Source of the DNA: Delphinus delphis
Taxonomy: Eukaryota > Chordata > Mammalia > Artiodactyla > Delphinidae
Assembly (NCBI RefSeq): GCF_949987515.2
Contig: NC_082687.1
Location: 20,072,148-20,136,147, forward strand
DNA: 64,000 bases
Reading direction: 5' to 3'
The notes beneath the pieces are model-generated. The model was not told the origin of the DNA and made no database searches. It worked only from the letters and a program-made list of their open reading frames with translations. Made by a program: the position numbers and the translations under genes. Positions 25,426-38,845 of the stretch are shown here, in pieces (the first letter of the stretch is position 1; every line of letters begins with the position of its first letter).

Positions 25426-26099
25426 GGGAGCCCAGTAGTTTGAGATCTTGGAGGTGTAGGCCTGCACTGCTTTATGGTAAGGTCCTGTGGAGTGGTTATT
25501 CATGTCAGTCACCAGAGTGAATATCAAAGAAGGGCCCTCTCATTTGGGGAGTACATGACTGTGAAACTGGGGTGAACCAGAAATGTGAATTCTTGATCCC
25601 TGAGGGCAATGGTAAGGCAAGGAATAGAGAAAATGTTTTGAGTCAAGTCCCTAGCCTCTTCAGTACAGCAGGAGAATGCCTTATGGGTAACAGCCGTTGG
25701 GGTGGAAAGGGGGAAGTCCAAGGGGGTGTCTTGGACTTCGGGAGCACTGTTACCTTGATTTTCCAACAAGATGATTCAAGAGTCACCTTCCCTTCACTTT
25801 CCCACAGCTGCCTGAGTTCCTGACCCTCAGCAGTTAGATTCCTCTAACCATACTGCAGGTCCAGATAGAACCCACACCAAGATGCCCTTCAATCAACTTA
25901 CACTAATGTTCTGCTCTGGTGTAAATAATCACATTCTAATTTAAATAGCCTATTGAGAGGCTGCACTAGGATCTAGCCTTTTTTTTTTTGAAAAGACAAA
26001 ATAACAAAAGAATATAATTTCTTAATTTCCATCCCTACCTAACACAGCTCTTTATATTTTAATAAATCACCTTCCTAGCTGACATTTTAGTCACCTTAT

Positions 26100-26605
26100 T
26101 TAATCATGCATTTGCTACAGGATTAATTATTGAATGCCCACAGTATAACAAACATTATTGCAGGCATTTGGGATATGACAGGGAAGAAACCATTGTCCCC
26201 ACTCTTACAGAGCCTTTGTTCTAATGGGGAAGTTAGGCAATAATCAAAATAAGTAAGATATGTAGTATATTAAATGGTAACTAACGCAGGGAGAAAATGC
26301 AGGGGAAAGCAGCAAGGAATTCAGGGATGGGAGTGTTAAAATTTTAGATAGGGTGTAGGGTAACCCATGAAAGCTCCCCTGAGAAAATGGCATTTCTGCA
26401 AATCCTGAAGGGAGGTAAAAGAACATGCAGGTATCCAGGGAAAGAGTGTTCTAGGCAGGAGCTCTCAGGTAGGAGCTGAGCTGGCAAGGAGGCTGATGTG
26501 GCTCCAGAAGGAGTAAGAAACAAGATCAAAGAGGAAGTGGGGTCAGAGGGCCCAGGGCCTGTGTGCTGTTGTAAAGACTTTGGCTTTTAAGATGGAAAGC
26601 CATTA
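26100..26605 (-). repeat. L2-like sequence
   Basis: On + it contains GAAACCATTGTCCCCACTCT, then AGAGTGTTCTAGGCAGGAGC, then GATGGAAAGCCATTAGAGGG, the reverse-complement pattern of an L2 internal to 3' segment. Confidence 0.7.
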
Positions 26606-27052
26606 GAGGGTCTGAGGGTTTTTTTAAACTTCTTACCATGGAAAACTGTAATCATATATACCCAGAACACTACAGTGAGTCCCCTTAACGACTCATTCAT
26701 CTACAACAGCTTTCACTTTTGGAGGACTTTGAGTAGAGGAGTGTCCACACTTGGCATGACCTGACTTGAACGGGATCACCTAGGAGAACAGGCCATGGGG
26801 AAGTGGGGGAGGCATTGGAAACTAATCATGGCAGCTTGAAACCAGGGAGTAGCAGTAGAGATGGTAAGAAGTGGTTAGTTTGGGGATATCTTTTAAAGGT
26901 CTGACTAAATACTATATATTTTATGCTTTGTTCCAAAAAAAGAATTTGAGAATGCACGTAGTGCAGCAATGAGGGTAAAGAGATGTAGAAAAGAAATTCA
27001 GTAGAAAAGAATACTACTGTTTTATTTTCTATTTAAGAATAAACCAGGTTTA

Positions 27053-27438
27053 GGGGCTTCCCTGGTGGCGCAGTGGTTAAGAATCCACCTGCCAATGCAG
27101 GGGACACGGGTTCGAGCCCTGGTCCAGGAAGATCCCACGTGCCACGGAGCAACTAAGCCTGTGCACCACAACTACTGAGCCCTCACGCCACAACTGCTGA
27201 AGCCCGCGTGCCTAGAACCCGTGCTCCGCAACAAGAGAAGCCACTGCAATAAAAAAGAGCCCGTGCACCGCAACGAAGAGTAGCCCCCGCTCACCGCAAC
27301 TAGAGAAAGCCCGCGCATAGCAATGAAGACCCAATGCAACCAAAAATAAATAAATAAATTTATTTTTAAAAATAAATTTATTTTTAAAAAAAATAAATTT
27401 ATTTTTTTTAATAAATTTATTTTTAAAAAAATAAATAA
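27053..27438 (+). mobile_element. Long-form CHR-related SINE with perfect 18-bp target duplication
   Basis: Shares the GGGCTTCCCTGGTGGCGCAG head with the other SINEs but has a longer body with repeated CCGCAAC/CACAACTACTGAGCC segments, so it belongs to another subfamily. AAGAATAAACCAGGTTTA flanks both sides exactly (27035-27052 and 27439-27456). The tail is an expanded A/T array built on ATAAATTTATTTTTAAAA. Confidence 0.95.
27339..27438. repeat. Expanded A/T-only SINE tail
   Basis: About 100 bp, almost all A and T, with the self-complementary ATAAATTTAT recurring several times. It could form hairpins and is prone to slippage. Confidence 0.85.
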
Positions 27439-28054
27439 AAGAATAAACCAGGTTTATAAGCCAGGTTCCAAAACAACTGGCCTATAAATGAACATTTGCA
27501 ACACAGTTCATCCATAAGTTACATATTATTTTGTAACCATGAACAATTGGGCCATGCAAAGGGTAAACATTTATTTTTAATATATTAATGAGATAATGAC
27601 ACCTATTGAGGTGCAAGTCCGCAGAGTTAGCAATAGTGTGTTACTTGATTTTCTGAAAAAAGTATGATTTATAAGTGGCTATATTTGATGTAATGAAACT
27701 GAAAATTCAAATAAAACAAAAACCAGGGGTCAAAGTATGACAAAAAACTCAAAACTTGCAAAGTGGAGTTTTACATAGATAGTGATTTTATTCCACTTCT
27801 CTACATAGTTGATGAAGCCCTCTTTGTCTATTTTGTTGTGTTTAATGGGCCAGTTTGCCCTTCCAGTCCCAGACAAACATCTGAGCCACGTGTGCTGTTG
27901 GTCAAATAAGTAGGGGAATAAAAAAGATGAAAGAATGTGAATGAATCAACGCAAATCCAGGAGCACTACTGGAAAAACAACCATGTTATCAACAGTGAGT
28001 GGGCCAAAGAGGATATTTTCATGTCATCCCATCTTACAAGAACACTGCACCTAC

Positions 28055-28215
28055 ATTCAGAAGACTCAGGATGAATTCCAGCATCCTCCAGATCTTGACT
28101 GTCTCACCTTGGGTTATGTCATTTGTTAATCTGTCTGAACTGTTTTCTTATCTGCAAAATGGGGATGATAGTGCCAAGTCTGTCTGCTTCACAGGGTCTT
28201 TGGGAAATCGAGGTG
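28055..28215 (+). repeat. MIR fragment
   Basis: Contains TTTTCTTATCTGCAAAATGG followed by GGATGATAGTGCC and CTTCACAGGGTCTTTGG, in MIR sense order. Confidence 0.75.
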
Positions 28216-28239
28216 GGAAACAGCCCCTTTTTATAAAAG

Positions 28240-28440
28240 AGAAGGAAAGAAACTGGTGCTTCCATAGTACATGCCATGTGCCAGACACTGTGTGGTTCTC
28301 ACAACAGCCCTCTGAGGTCCCATTATTGTCCCATTTTGTAGGTATAGAGCGTGCAGCTCAGAGAGGTTATTTATCTTGTGTAAGCCCACAGAGCTGGAAG
28401 AAGAAAGAGCTGGGATTTGGTCCCAGATTGGATTAGCTTG
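28240..28440 (-). repeat. MIR, inverted relative to its left neighbour
   Basis: On + it contains CATGTGCCAGACACTGTGTG, then CCCATTTTGTAGGTATAGAG, then CAGAGAGGTTATTTATCTTG. It forms a head-on pair with the MIR at 28055-28215. Confidence 0.8.
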
Positions 28441-28989
28441 AAGTCTGCTGGCTTAAAAAGAAGGAACTAACTTTACCAAGCATCTTCCCACCCTATGCCA
28501 GAAACTATTAGATATGGTTCTGTACTATCTTGCTTGATGAAGGTTATTCAGTACTTCCTGTGTACTCAACAAATAATAAAGAATAAAGAACAGTAAAGTC
28601 TCTTTTGCGTCACTGAGAGGAGGTATGTTATGAAAATCATGTTCTTTTCTTTCCTTCTCCAGCTCCTCCTCTCCCTCCCCCCTTCCCTTGTCCTCCTCCT
28701 CCTCCTTGTTCTTCATTTTGTAGTATGACTTGCACCGTAACAGAGGAGAATCAATGCACAGTTTAATAATGTCTGTGCCATGATTTTGTTTGTAAAGAAG
28801 CCTTACAGGGGGACAAGTGCACTTCTGCCACCTCACACCTTTCATGAGACCTTCTTCCCCACAACACACACCAACAAAACCAAACAAACAGGTTTTTCAG
28901 GGATAACTGTCACGATCACTGTGCTAGGCAAAGGAGAGCTATGAAACACTGTGCACATTGGACATATACAGAAGAAAAAGTGATTAAGC

Positions 28990-29180
28990 CAAGTGGTAGC
29001 CAGTGTACTGGAGAATGTGAACGGGCTTTGGAGGTGGACAGACCCAAGTTCAAAGGGCTGCCCAATCACTCCAGTTACAGGAATGATGGCAGTTTAATTC
29101 ATCGTAATGTGCCTCACTTCCCTTGGCTGTGGGATTGGGTGGCACTACTGATCCCACAGGGCTGATGTGAAGATGGGCCG
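28990..29180 (+). repeat. MIR fragment, diverged
   Basis: Contains GGCTTTGGAGGTGGACAGAC, then CAAGTTCAAAGGGCTGCCC, then a late GTGATGTGAAGATG-like segment. Confidence 0.5.
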
Positions 29181-29221
29181 AGTTAACAAGTCCCCTTCCC
29201 TTCCATAAAAACAGAAAGTGA

Positions 29222-29432
29222 GGGCTTCCCTGGTGGCACAGTGGTTGAGAGTCCGCCTGCCGATGCAGGGGACACGGGTTCGTGCCCCGGTCCGGGAGGA
29301 TCCCACATGCCGTGGAGCGGCTGGGCCCGTGAGCCATGGCCGCTGAGCTTGCGCGTCCGGAGCCTGTGCTCCGCGGCGGGAGAGGCCACAACAGTGAGAG
29401 GCCCGTGTACCGCAAAAAAAAAAAAAAAAAAA
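29222..29432 (+). mobile_element. CHR-type SINE
   Basis: Complete copy. CAGAAAGTGAG flanks both ends (about 29212-29222 and 29434-29444). Confidence 0.95.
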
Positions 29433-29784
29433 CCAGAAAGTGAGGAAGTATAGCTAGATGTGCTCTGGGAGTTGAACAAGCAAGAGAGGTAAGACAGTAA
29501 CCCTTCAGTTGCCAGTTGGTTTTACCATCTTCTTGCTGCAATGAACTCTGTATAATTTTCCTGCCCTCTTCCTATCACATTCCCCAAAAAATGGACAGTG
29601 GTGGAGTTTTGTGGGCTAAAGTGGTGAAGGGAGTGTCATGGAAGATTCAGATTTAGGTTGTACCTTTGAAGAATGGATGGTTCTACACAGGGAAGAGAAG
29701 GAAGGGACACCCTCAGGTGGTAGGAACCACGGGAAGGAAACCCTGAAAGGTGGTAGTAAGTAGGACTGAGGAGATGATGAGTCG

Positions 29785-30165
29785 GACTGTCACCACAGAG
29801 CTTTCAGTTTGTGCTGCTCTCCCTGCCAGCAATACTCTTCTCAACCCCTACCCACCCCGTTGTCCCTTGTTACATTCTTACTCTTCTTTGAGAGCTCAGT
29901 CCTCATTACTCCCTCAAGGAGCTTTCTCTGACTTCCTGACCAGGTCAAATCCCTATTCTGCATGTCCTGTGTAAGTGCTTCATAGTTATGCACTTACGTT
30001 TATTTGTGATATTTTTGAGCAGTATTGGTCCTACTCTTTAATTCCCGTAAGAACAGGAGTTATGTCTGTTTTCTACTCAGCTGTGTATCCCTCCATTCCC
30101 TGACCTACTGCAGTGCATGGGACATAGAAGGGACTTAATAAGTACCCACTGAATAAATGGATACA
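29785..30165 (+). repeat. L2 3' segment
   Basis: Contains TTTGAGAGCTCAGTCCTCAT, GAGCTTTCTCTGACTTCCTG and GTAAGAACAGGAGTTATGTC and ends CCACTGAATAAATGG: L2 in sense order. Confidence 0.85.
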
Positions 30166-30204
30166 TTTTGGTTGTCGGTGAGGTAATAGCCTGGATAGGA
30201 GAGA

Positions 30205-30445
30205 GGGTTTATATTTGAGATTGCTAATCCTGTTAGGTGCCAAGCACTTAACTCATTTAATCCTTAAAAACAATCCTATGAAAGCAAATGTATTATTACT
30301 TTCATTTTAAAGGTGGAGAAGGTGATGTCCAGTGATGTTAACCATCCTTCCCTGCTGGCCCAGCTATTAAGTGACAACAGATGGGCTTGAGCACAGCAGC
30401 CTGGCGTCAGAGCTCTTGAATTTAACCACATTCCTCTGCTGCTTT
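30205..30445 (-). repeat. MIR
   Basis: On + it contains TGCCAAGCACTTAACTCATT, then TTTAAAGGTGGAGAAGGTGA, then CTTGAATTTAACCACATTCC: MIR in reverse order. Confidence 0.75.
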
Positions 30446-31194
30446 AGCAGTAGAGGTCAAAGTTAGATACACAAGTAAAGTTAGGGTAGATTTCTGTTTG
30501 AAAAGTGTGGATTTTCCCCTCCTCTTCTTCAGGTATCATCATCATCACTTCATGAGGAAAAACTCAGCAGAAAAGAACTACTTCATGTGTCACGTCTCAT
30601 GTTCATGTTGACTCTACATTCTGCCAAAGTGATATGTCCAAATTATTAACTCAGCAAGTAAAGTGGACCTTTCAAAATCTGATTCTTAGAAAATTCTAGG
30701 TTACTTCTCTTAATCAGCTTTAAAGAACCAGTATGCACTTTTCCAGAGCATGACAGAGTTAGTTGCTTTAAATAAAAGGAGGTGATTTGACTAAGTTTGG
30801 TATTATCTGAGATACCTGGTTTCTGTTTCTTACTCAAAAGGCAGATCTAGCCTGTGGTCATCAGTAGGTATTGAGTCGTAAAGCTCCTGGAAGAAAGGCT
30901 TCATTTCATCAAGGAAGCCAAGGAAACCTGAGCACCTCCAAGAATGATAGGTATTACTACAATAACATAATTATTACTAAAATAAATAAACAAATAAATA
31001 ACAAGGCCCAGTAAAATAAATATGTCACTCTGGAAAAAAGTCTTACCCTAGGAATGGAAGTGGCCTGAATTGGTCATTTATTCTAGCCACCTGCCTTTAA
31101 ACGGGATTTATAAACTTTCACCTCAGGGCAGTTGTATTATTTAAAGGTCTCTAGGTAGAGGCATGTATTACAGTAATAAGATCGTGGTTAACAC

Positions 31195-31400
31195 TGTGTA
31201 TTGCTGTTATTTACTGGGCAGTGGTCTTCAAGACTTTCCATGCATTCATGTATTTAATCCTCATCACAAACCTGTGAGGTCCTGTTATCATCCCCATCTT
31301 ACAGATGAGCTGAACACTGCCCAAGGTCACAGAACTAGTAAACAGTGGAACTGTCTTCAAACCTGGCTAGTCTGTCTGTCAAGTCCATGCTCTCCCTGTG
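31195..31400 (-). repeat. MIR
   Basis: On + it contains ATCCCCATCTTACAGATGAG, then CCCAAGGTCACAGAACTAGT, then AAGTCCATGCTCT. Confidence 0.88.
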
Positions 31401-34265
31401 TCCCTTGGTAGCTAATTGTCACCTTTGTCTCCTTGGCTCTAAGTGATAGCTTAACTTGTATTTAAGCCAATAGTGCTTATTAAAAGCTTGCTATGCTCAG
31501 ACTCTTTAAAAAATAACCCACCCTTTCTGGCAGACACAGTTGCTTTCTATAAACTTAATTTTCAAGGGAAGCACTATGCAAAGAAGTAAAAGGGAGGCTG
31601 AATAAGAATAATCTGATTCTCCATAGAACAAATGAATTTCTGAGTCAGTTGCAAATAGCTCTCCGTCATTGTGGCATTTTATGAAGTATTCCCTCCCCTA
31701 AGGTAGAATTCCACTGTCTTCATTAGCCATAGAGCCTGAAAATAGAAAATAGTATTTTTTTTGTGTGTCCCCATGCCTCAGCTTTCTTCCTTCAGTCAGT
31801 ATTTTGGAAAGTCCACAAAACCCAGGGGCCTCCCTGTCGTTGCCCTGTGGCCTATGTGAAAAACCAGATGATGCCATCTGAGCTGACTTGAGCTGACTTG
31901 AGCTCTTTCAAATGGATCAAACAGCACATTAGTCATTGGCACATTTTTCAGGCCCTTTACCTCAGAGACTACCCAGTTCCTCATTCTTGCCACCCTTCGA
32001 TCATGAAGTAATAGCAAGAAAAAGATGTGAGTACTTTTTGAGGAGACCTCCCACCTCTTTCCTTCAGTGCCTGTGACTGATTCCGTCATAGTGGTAACGT
32101 TGAAGGGTCCAGATATCCAAAGGGATTGGGCTTTAATGGATGGATTCCTTCTGGTGTCCTGCTTAAGTGGAAAGCCTACCTGATTTCACCCAAGTGAAGC
32201 ATTTCGTCATGCCTTACACTGTTGCATTCCTATGCTCAGTGCACTTAAAAGTGAAATGACATGGTCTATTTCATGCTCTTTCACTGTTTATTTACTGTCA
32301 AAGAAGTCCCTGTGAAATATGTCATCATAACAAAGGCTGATTTCAGATGTTGACACCAAGACACAGAACTGACATCAGCAATCCAGGGAGTATGTAGGGA
32401 CAACAGCCAACTTTGGAGCAAACCCAGAACTTTTCATTCCCTGTCCTACCCTGAAGGGCAAAGGCTTTCTACCTGTTATAAAAGGGAAAGCACTAAGTTC
32501 ATAATTGGTTTTATGCCCAGGGGGCTTTTTAAGTGTTTAACCTATTTAAGAAATTATTTATTTGTGCTCTGAGGTGGTCAGAAGCTAATTTAATCCTAAG
32601 CATTCTTTGCGATTAGCTTGCTCTGCAAGGACTGGAGGACATTCCCGCAGGTGGCCCTGCTCCTTGGGAAGGGGTGTTAGTGGGTTGGGAAGCAAACTTT
32701 TGCAGCGGTTCTGAGCCTGGGTTCAGGCAGAGAGGCCCTAAGGTTTCCAGTGGAGCTACACTGTGGACAGAGGGGAGTCTGTCCTTTGTTCAGGAGAGGA
32801 AACTTCTCTCCCCCGAAAGCCTCTGGGGAATAATCCCAGTTCTGATCAACTTTTCCTCAACTCTTAGAGTGGGAGATTGGATTGGGGAAAAAAATCCATA
32901 CTGAAAAAATCCTAACAAAATCATGCCTCAATGGAATATAAATTCATTTGATGGTATTTATAGTAGAAGTAGATTGGTGGAAAGGAATTCTGTTTCCAAG
33001 CAATTTTACTGGCAAGCGTAGGTTCTTCCTCAAGTATATCTCAGAAAGACATCCATCAAGGATCCATCGCTACATGAGATTTCTATCTACTTTCTCTTTC
33101 TTCTGAGCTAAGGGTTGCTTGTGCAGATTGAAATATTTCTAACGATTGTATAGTTGGGAGGTCCTGGATTTAGGTCATATACTTCCTTAAAAAGAGACAA
33201 TATGAGCTAAGGAGTTAGGGTGACCTGGAGTTAGGTTAGCTAAGGAGTTAGGTTAGCCCTGAAAGTGCTGCATCCCAGGAAACCCCCTCATTCCCGGGCA
33301 AACGAGGATAGCCGGCCACCCTTTGAGGAGATACAGTGCATTTCCAACAGTTTGGCTGAATTTATCACAGCTTTCTGACTTATAATATTCAGGAAGTTTA
33401 AAAATAAAGCCATTGGTCTTTTCTGTGAGTATGGTTTTAGTGTTGGGGCTTTCTCAAGGAAGGAATCTGTGGTCTCCTATAGAGGGCTGGAGAACCAACT
33501 AGAGGAGAAAGGGTGTCCAAGCTCTCTTTACTTAAAATGTCATTATCTCCTTGCAGTTTTCTTTTTATTGCTATTGTCATCATTTTAAAGGTATAACAAT
33601 AAAAACTATAAGTTACTTTAAATGGAAAAATCTTCTAAAACAAGAGCTAAACAGGTGTCAGATCTAAGGGTTTGCACTTAGGTAGTACACTTATTTGAAT
33701 TAAAGAAACAGATCACTGCAGGCCAATTCCATGGGCTTGGGCGTCCATGGCCAAGCTTCATAGCCAGGTCCCTGGGCAAGACTCTCTCTCCTGCCTAATC
33801 TCATGGCAGAGAGTTAGGACGGACTCTTTCTGGTCACCTCTTTCCTTCTCTTGGTTTCCATCAATCAATCAACCCCAATACCCTTCTCTCTGATCTTTTA
33901 CCCAGCTTTTATGACCAAAAATGCAATGAAGGTGCAGCTGAAACTGTGTTCTTGGTTAGTAGCAAGGGGATACAGCATCCTCCAAGATGTGCTCTTCCTT
34001 CCAATGTTAACAATACGTGCTGTATTTTAAATGGTCTGCTTCCTGCAGAATATGTTTCACACCCAAAACAACCGCCATTAGCATTTTAATTTATTTCCAT
34101 CTCATCATTTGTTCACATATTTTTCAAAACCGAGCTGTGGTCGTATATGTACAGATATGCTTAATTTTATATCACACTTTTTATACTTAACTGGCGTGTC
34201 TTAAGCATTTTCCCATGTTGTAATATAGTCAGATGTGCTAACTTTGAAATGTGCTTCTTATATAG

Positions 34266-34415
<150 letters not shown>

Positions 34416-34933
34416 TAAGTGAGGGTGTATGATGTGGTGGAAGGGAGGTGCACATCAAACATGGCAGCCAGGGAACAGGCCCTTTTTATTAAGGGTCTTT
34501 CCAAGACCCTCAGAGAGCCCCAGAAGATGAAAATTTGAGCTCTCACTTGGACTCCGAGGACTCCAAAGAGTAAGGTGCCCACTTGTCTGGATTTCCCTGA
34601 TACAACCCACTTTGTACCTGTTGTCCTGGCCTAATTATTTATAGCACTCCCTTTCACTCTCAAAAGTGGCCCAGTTTGGATGATAAATTATGCAGTCACT
34701 TGACCTATGAGACATGTGTGCCACTTTAGCAATGTTTTCCTTCTGGAAATAAGGATAAGGACAAATTAGAAGAAAACTGGCTATAGCAGAAATCAACACT
34801 TTATGGATGATATCATACCTTTGGTGATTCCCTTAATGAACTATTGATTCTCGATTTACAGTGTGAACATGTTGAGCATGAAGTGGATAGGTAAATATTA
34901 TTTCAGTTCTGTGTTGCTTAGAAAGTGTGCACA

Positions 34934-35935
34934 GAAATGATAAGGGCTTAATTTCCCAAACATACAAACAGCTCATTCAACTCAACATCAAAATAACAAA
35001 CAACCGGATTAAAAAATGGGCAGAGGACCTGAATAGACACTTCTCCAAAGAGGACTTGCAGGTGGCCAACAGGCATATGAAAAGATTCTTGATCTCGCTG
35101 AGTGTCAGGGATGCAGATCAATACCACAGTGAGATGCCACCTCACACCTGTCAGAATGGCTGTCATCAAAGAGAACACAAAGAACAAATGTTGGTGAGGG
35201 TGTGGAGAAAAGGGAACTCTCAAACACTGTTTGTGGGGATGTAAATTGGTGCAGCCACTGTGGAAAACAGTATGGAGGTTTCTCAAAAAACTAAAACTAG
35301 AACTACCATATGACACAGCAATTCCACTCTTGGGTATGTATCCAAAAAACCCAAAACACTAATTCAAAAAGGTACATGCACCCCAGTGTTCATAGCAGCA
35401 TTATTTATAATTGCCAAAATATGGAAGCACCCTAAGTGTCTATCAACAGATGAATGAATAAAGAAGATGTGGTATATGTATATATATATGATGAAGATGT
35501 GTGTATATACATATACACAATAGAATACTACTCAGCCATAAAAAAAGGATGAAATTTTGCAGCAACATGGATGGACCTGGAAGGTATTATGCTAAGTGAA
35601 GTAAGTCAGACAAAGACAAATACTGTATGATATCACTCATGTATGGAATCTAAAAAATAAACTAGTAAGTAATACAAAAAGGAAACAGATCCACAGATAA
35701 TAGAGAACAAATGAGTGGGGAGAGGGGGAAGGGGGGAGGGGCAATATAGGAGTAGGGGATTAAGACGTACAAACTACTAGGTATAAAATAAGCTACAAGG
35801 ATATATTGTACAAATGGGGAATACAGCCAATATTTTATAATAACTAAAGAGTATAACCTTTAAAATTTTTGAATCACTATATTGTACACCTGTAACATAT
35901 AATATTGTACAGCAACCATACTTCAATTTTTTTTT
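34934..35935 (+). mobile_element. 5'-truncated L1, 3' kilobase
   Basis: The beginning corresponds to the C-terminal part of L1 ORF2, reading AAATGGGCAGAGGACCTGAA and later GGATGGACCTGGAAGG, followed by the 3' UTR and a short T/A-rich end. AAAGTGTGCACAG upstream and AAAGTGTGTACAA downstream form a near-perfect target duplication. The frame is broken by many stops. It sits about 520 bp after the exon 3 donor, in the NFKB1 sense orientation. Confidence 0.92.
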
Positions 35936-36976
35936 AAAGTGTGTACAACCAAGGATTATAAATTTGTCTTGGCATTCATTAGACTTGAAATGTAAATACA
36001 AAGAGACATATTCATTTAAGGGTTGGTCAGAGAGAGAAAACAAGCCATTTTTAATGAATGAAGTATTATAGAAATAAATTCAATTCAAAAGAAATTTTTA
36101 ATTAAATTTGTCTAATTTTCAGGAATATCTTTCAGGGCTTCCTAATACTGGTTTAAATAGTTTACAGTAAAATCCCAGTTAATCTAGACTGTTCACTCAA
36201 AAGAAAGGAATTGTTTAAATCAACTATAATTAAGCTGATGGTAACATTTCAGGCTTTGAATTCTGATCAGGTTTCAAGTTGGCTGTTATTGGGGAGGTTG
36301 AACTTTCATGTTCCTTGGTATTTCTTTGTTTGACTGTTAAAATTTTCAAGTGTGAAAAACCTAGAGAGCTTTCTTTTAAGTCACTAAAATCTGATTCTTT
36401 TGATGTCAGAGAAAAAAAAAAACTCTAGATTGGAGGAAGAAGCCTAAATTGATTTGAAAAATTCAACTATGCTTTAAATGACCTTGTTTCAACATCCTCT
36501 TGAAAGGCTGGCCTGTTTCCTCTTGTGTGTCACAGTTGGTCATCGTTTGTTTTGGAATACCCTTACAGTTCCTGACTGACCTATGAGAGCTTTGAAATGC
36601 AGGGTAATTGTCAAAGAGTTTCGGCCTAATTGATCACGTAGTGTCTCTGCAGATTTACTCGAGTAGGCTACTGTCAGTACGAAGTGTATATTCTCTTTGG
36701 TCCTGTTTAATGTGTGTGATAATCATATCCTTCAGAGGAAATTATACATGAAGTTTCCCTACTAACAATATTTGTTATTATAAACATTCCAGTATGGTAT
36801 CTGTAATTTGGTGTTTCTGTGGTTTGCCTTAGTAGTCTTTGAGGATTTGGGGAGGAACTAATGGTTATTTAATTTGGGACCTACAGCAGGAGTAAAAGTA
36901 AATTCCTTGTCTCCAAGGAAAGTGAGGAAATCTGTTACTCTCTTTTAGTGCTGGCATGAGGAGTTCGGTAGTTGGA

Positions 36977-36999
36977 ATTCATTCATTCATTCATTCGTT
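36977..36999. repeat. Short (ATTC)n tract
   Basis: Four to five ATTC units with one ATTCG variant. Confidence 0.8.
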
Positions 37000-37307
37000 C
37001 AACAGTTTGAGCATCTAAACTTGTACATGTGATCATCAAGATGTCTGGTCATAGCTCTGTGGGGTTTTCTAATACTGTGCAGTTTCACCAAGAAATGTAA
37101 GCAAGAGGATGCCACCTAAGAGTTACAGTAGACTCAGTAGCCTCTCCCATTCAGAGTGCTCTGTGAAACCTTGGTACTCCTTTTATAATTCGATTTTTAA
37201 CTGAGAAACTTTTGCGTACAGTGTTTCCCCAAATGCAGTATTTCCTTCACGATTTCATTTGTCTCTCTTATTTTTTTTTAAGTTTCTAATGCCAGAACCT
37301 GTTGCAT

Positions 37308-37500
37308 GTTAGTAGAAAGAGTCTCATGCTGGGGGTCTGGAAACCAGAATTCTGTTTCCAGTTCTGTCACTCACAACAGTAGGACTGGGGGCAATTTGCA
37401 TGACTTCTTGGGGACTTTAATTTCTTCCCTTATAAAATCTGAATATTAGGCTACAGAATCTACCTCCAGGCCCTTTACATCCAAATTCTACACTGAACTA
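37308..37500 (+). repeat. MIR fragment
   Basis: Contains GGGGGTCTGGAAACCAGAAT, then CCAGTTCTGTCACTCACAAC, then a TTATAAAATCTGAATATTAGG segment (positions 37431-37450). Confidence 0.7.
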
Positions 37501-37759
37501 ACATTAGCTAATACTATGAAATAACATGAGCCAACTTGCCTCATGTGTATTTACAGGATATCAACGATTATTCTTATTTAGTTCTAACTTGTAGGTAAGA
37601 ATAGCATATAGAGAAATTTAGGAAGATAGCCAGAGTTATTCCTTAGACTTGTCAATACTAGAAACAGAACCATGATAAGCAGTTTTCAATACAGTTTAGG
37701 TTAAGAGTATAAATTCATAAGCTGGGCATCAATCCAACACATCAAAAAAGATAAATGGA

Positions 37760-37888
37760 GGGACTTCCCTGGTGGTCCAGTGGTTAAGACTCTGCGCTCC
37801 CAATGCAGGGGCCACGCATTCGATCCCTGGTTGGGGAGCTAAGATGGTGCATGCCGGACTTGGTGTGGCCAAAAAGAAAAAAAAAAAG
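37760..37888 (+). mobile_element. Short tRNA-derived SINE
   Basis: GGGACTTCCCTGGTGGTCCA head, ATTCGATCCCTGGTTGGGGA B-box region, GTGTGGCC and an A-rich tail, about 130 bp long. It is a shorter subfamily than the 200-bp CHR copies. The target duplication is unclear. Confidence 0.9.
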
Positions 37889-38845
37889 GTATATGGAAAA
37901 TGACATTGAGAAGATAAATAACTTCTAAATGATCAAAACCAAAAGAATGACCTTTCTTTGTAGTGTTTCTCTTCACTTTACTCTCAGCATGAGTTCTCAG
38001 TAAAATTTAATTTATATTTTCGAAGATATTTTCTTATCTATATTAAACTATTCATGTTTTAGATAACTAAGTCATGATTGTAAGTTTGATTGGTTTAATT
38101 TGAGGGGCTTGTCCTTTTAACTTCTTTTAGTTAGCTTTAATTTTGACTTTTTATTTCCTACTCACTTATTTAGTTAGTCCTTCGTGCCTGTCCTCATAAA
38201 AATAATCTTTGGTGTTTTATTTTCTATCCTGAATATCAGCAGTTTGTTTCAACAGCATTTTAGTTCTCTGAAATTTGCATTCAATGGAAACTGTTACTTG
38301 ACTTTGCTTTAAGCCACCTTCCTCACCAATAATCACCACACCCTCTGCTTGCTTCCTGGCAGCCCTGATTTAGAGAGATGTGAAGTTTTTCTTTTTTTTA
38401 AACTAGTATTTCCCGCATATACCAATGGTAAGCACTCGAAGTAGATATAGAAATATAAAAATGCAAAACAGAAGCAAGTCTTCCCTCAATGAACTAATGC
38501 AGATCATATTAAACTGCTATTTTTGTAGATGCAAGAACAGTTAGCTACTGGCAGTTTCATATGGTTCAACCTTAATGCACAGAAAAGGAGCTGTTTGGAG
38601 AAAATGGACAAGGTCTGGACTGAGATTGGAAGTATCCAACTTCCAAACCTAGGGTGTGTATTGTGAGTCAAGGGCTGCTTTTAAATCTCAGGCTAGCCGT
38701 GAAGTCAATATTTGAGTCTGGAGGTGAAGAAAGGCCAGATGGAGGAGGCACTTTAGAATCCCAGCCCAAGGACCTGGGGATTTGAACCTAGCCAAAGGGC
38801 AGAGGCAGTTCCCAGACGATCGTAATGATGGCAGCATCTGGCACA

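Noticed and set aside
27339..27438. Matrix attachment or replication origin based on extreme A/T content
   Set aside because: The segment is bounded by the SINE body and its perfect target duplication, so it is simply the SINE tail.
27999..28436. 145-codon open frame
   Set aside because: Spans two opposed MIR fragments; repeat-derived chance frame.
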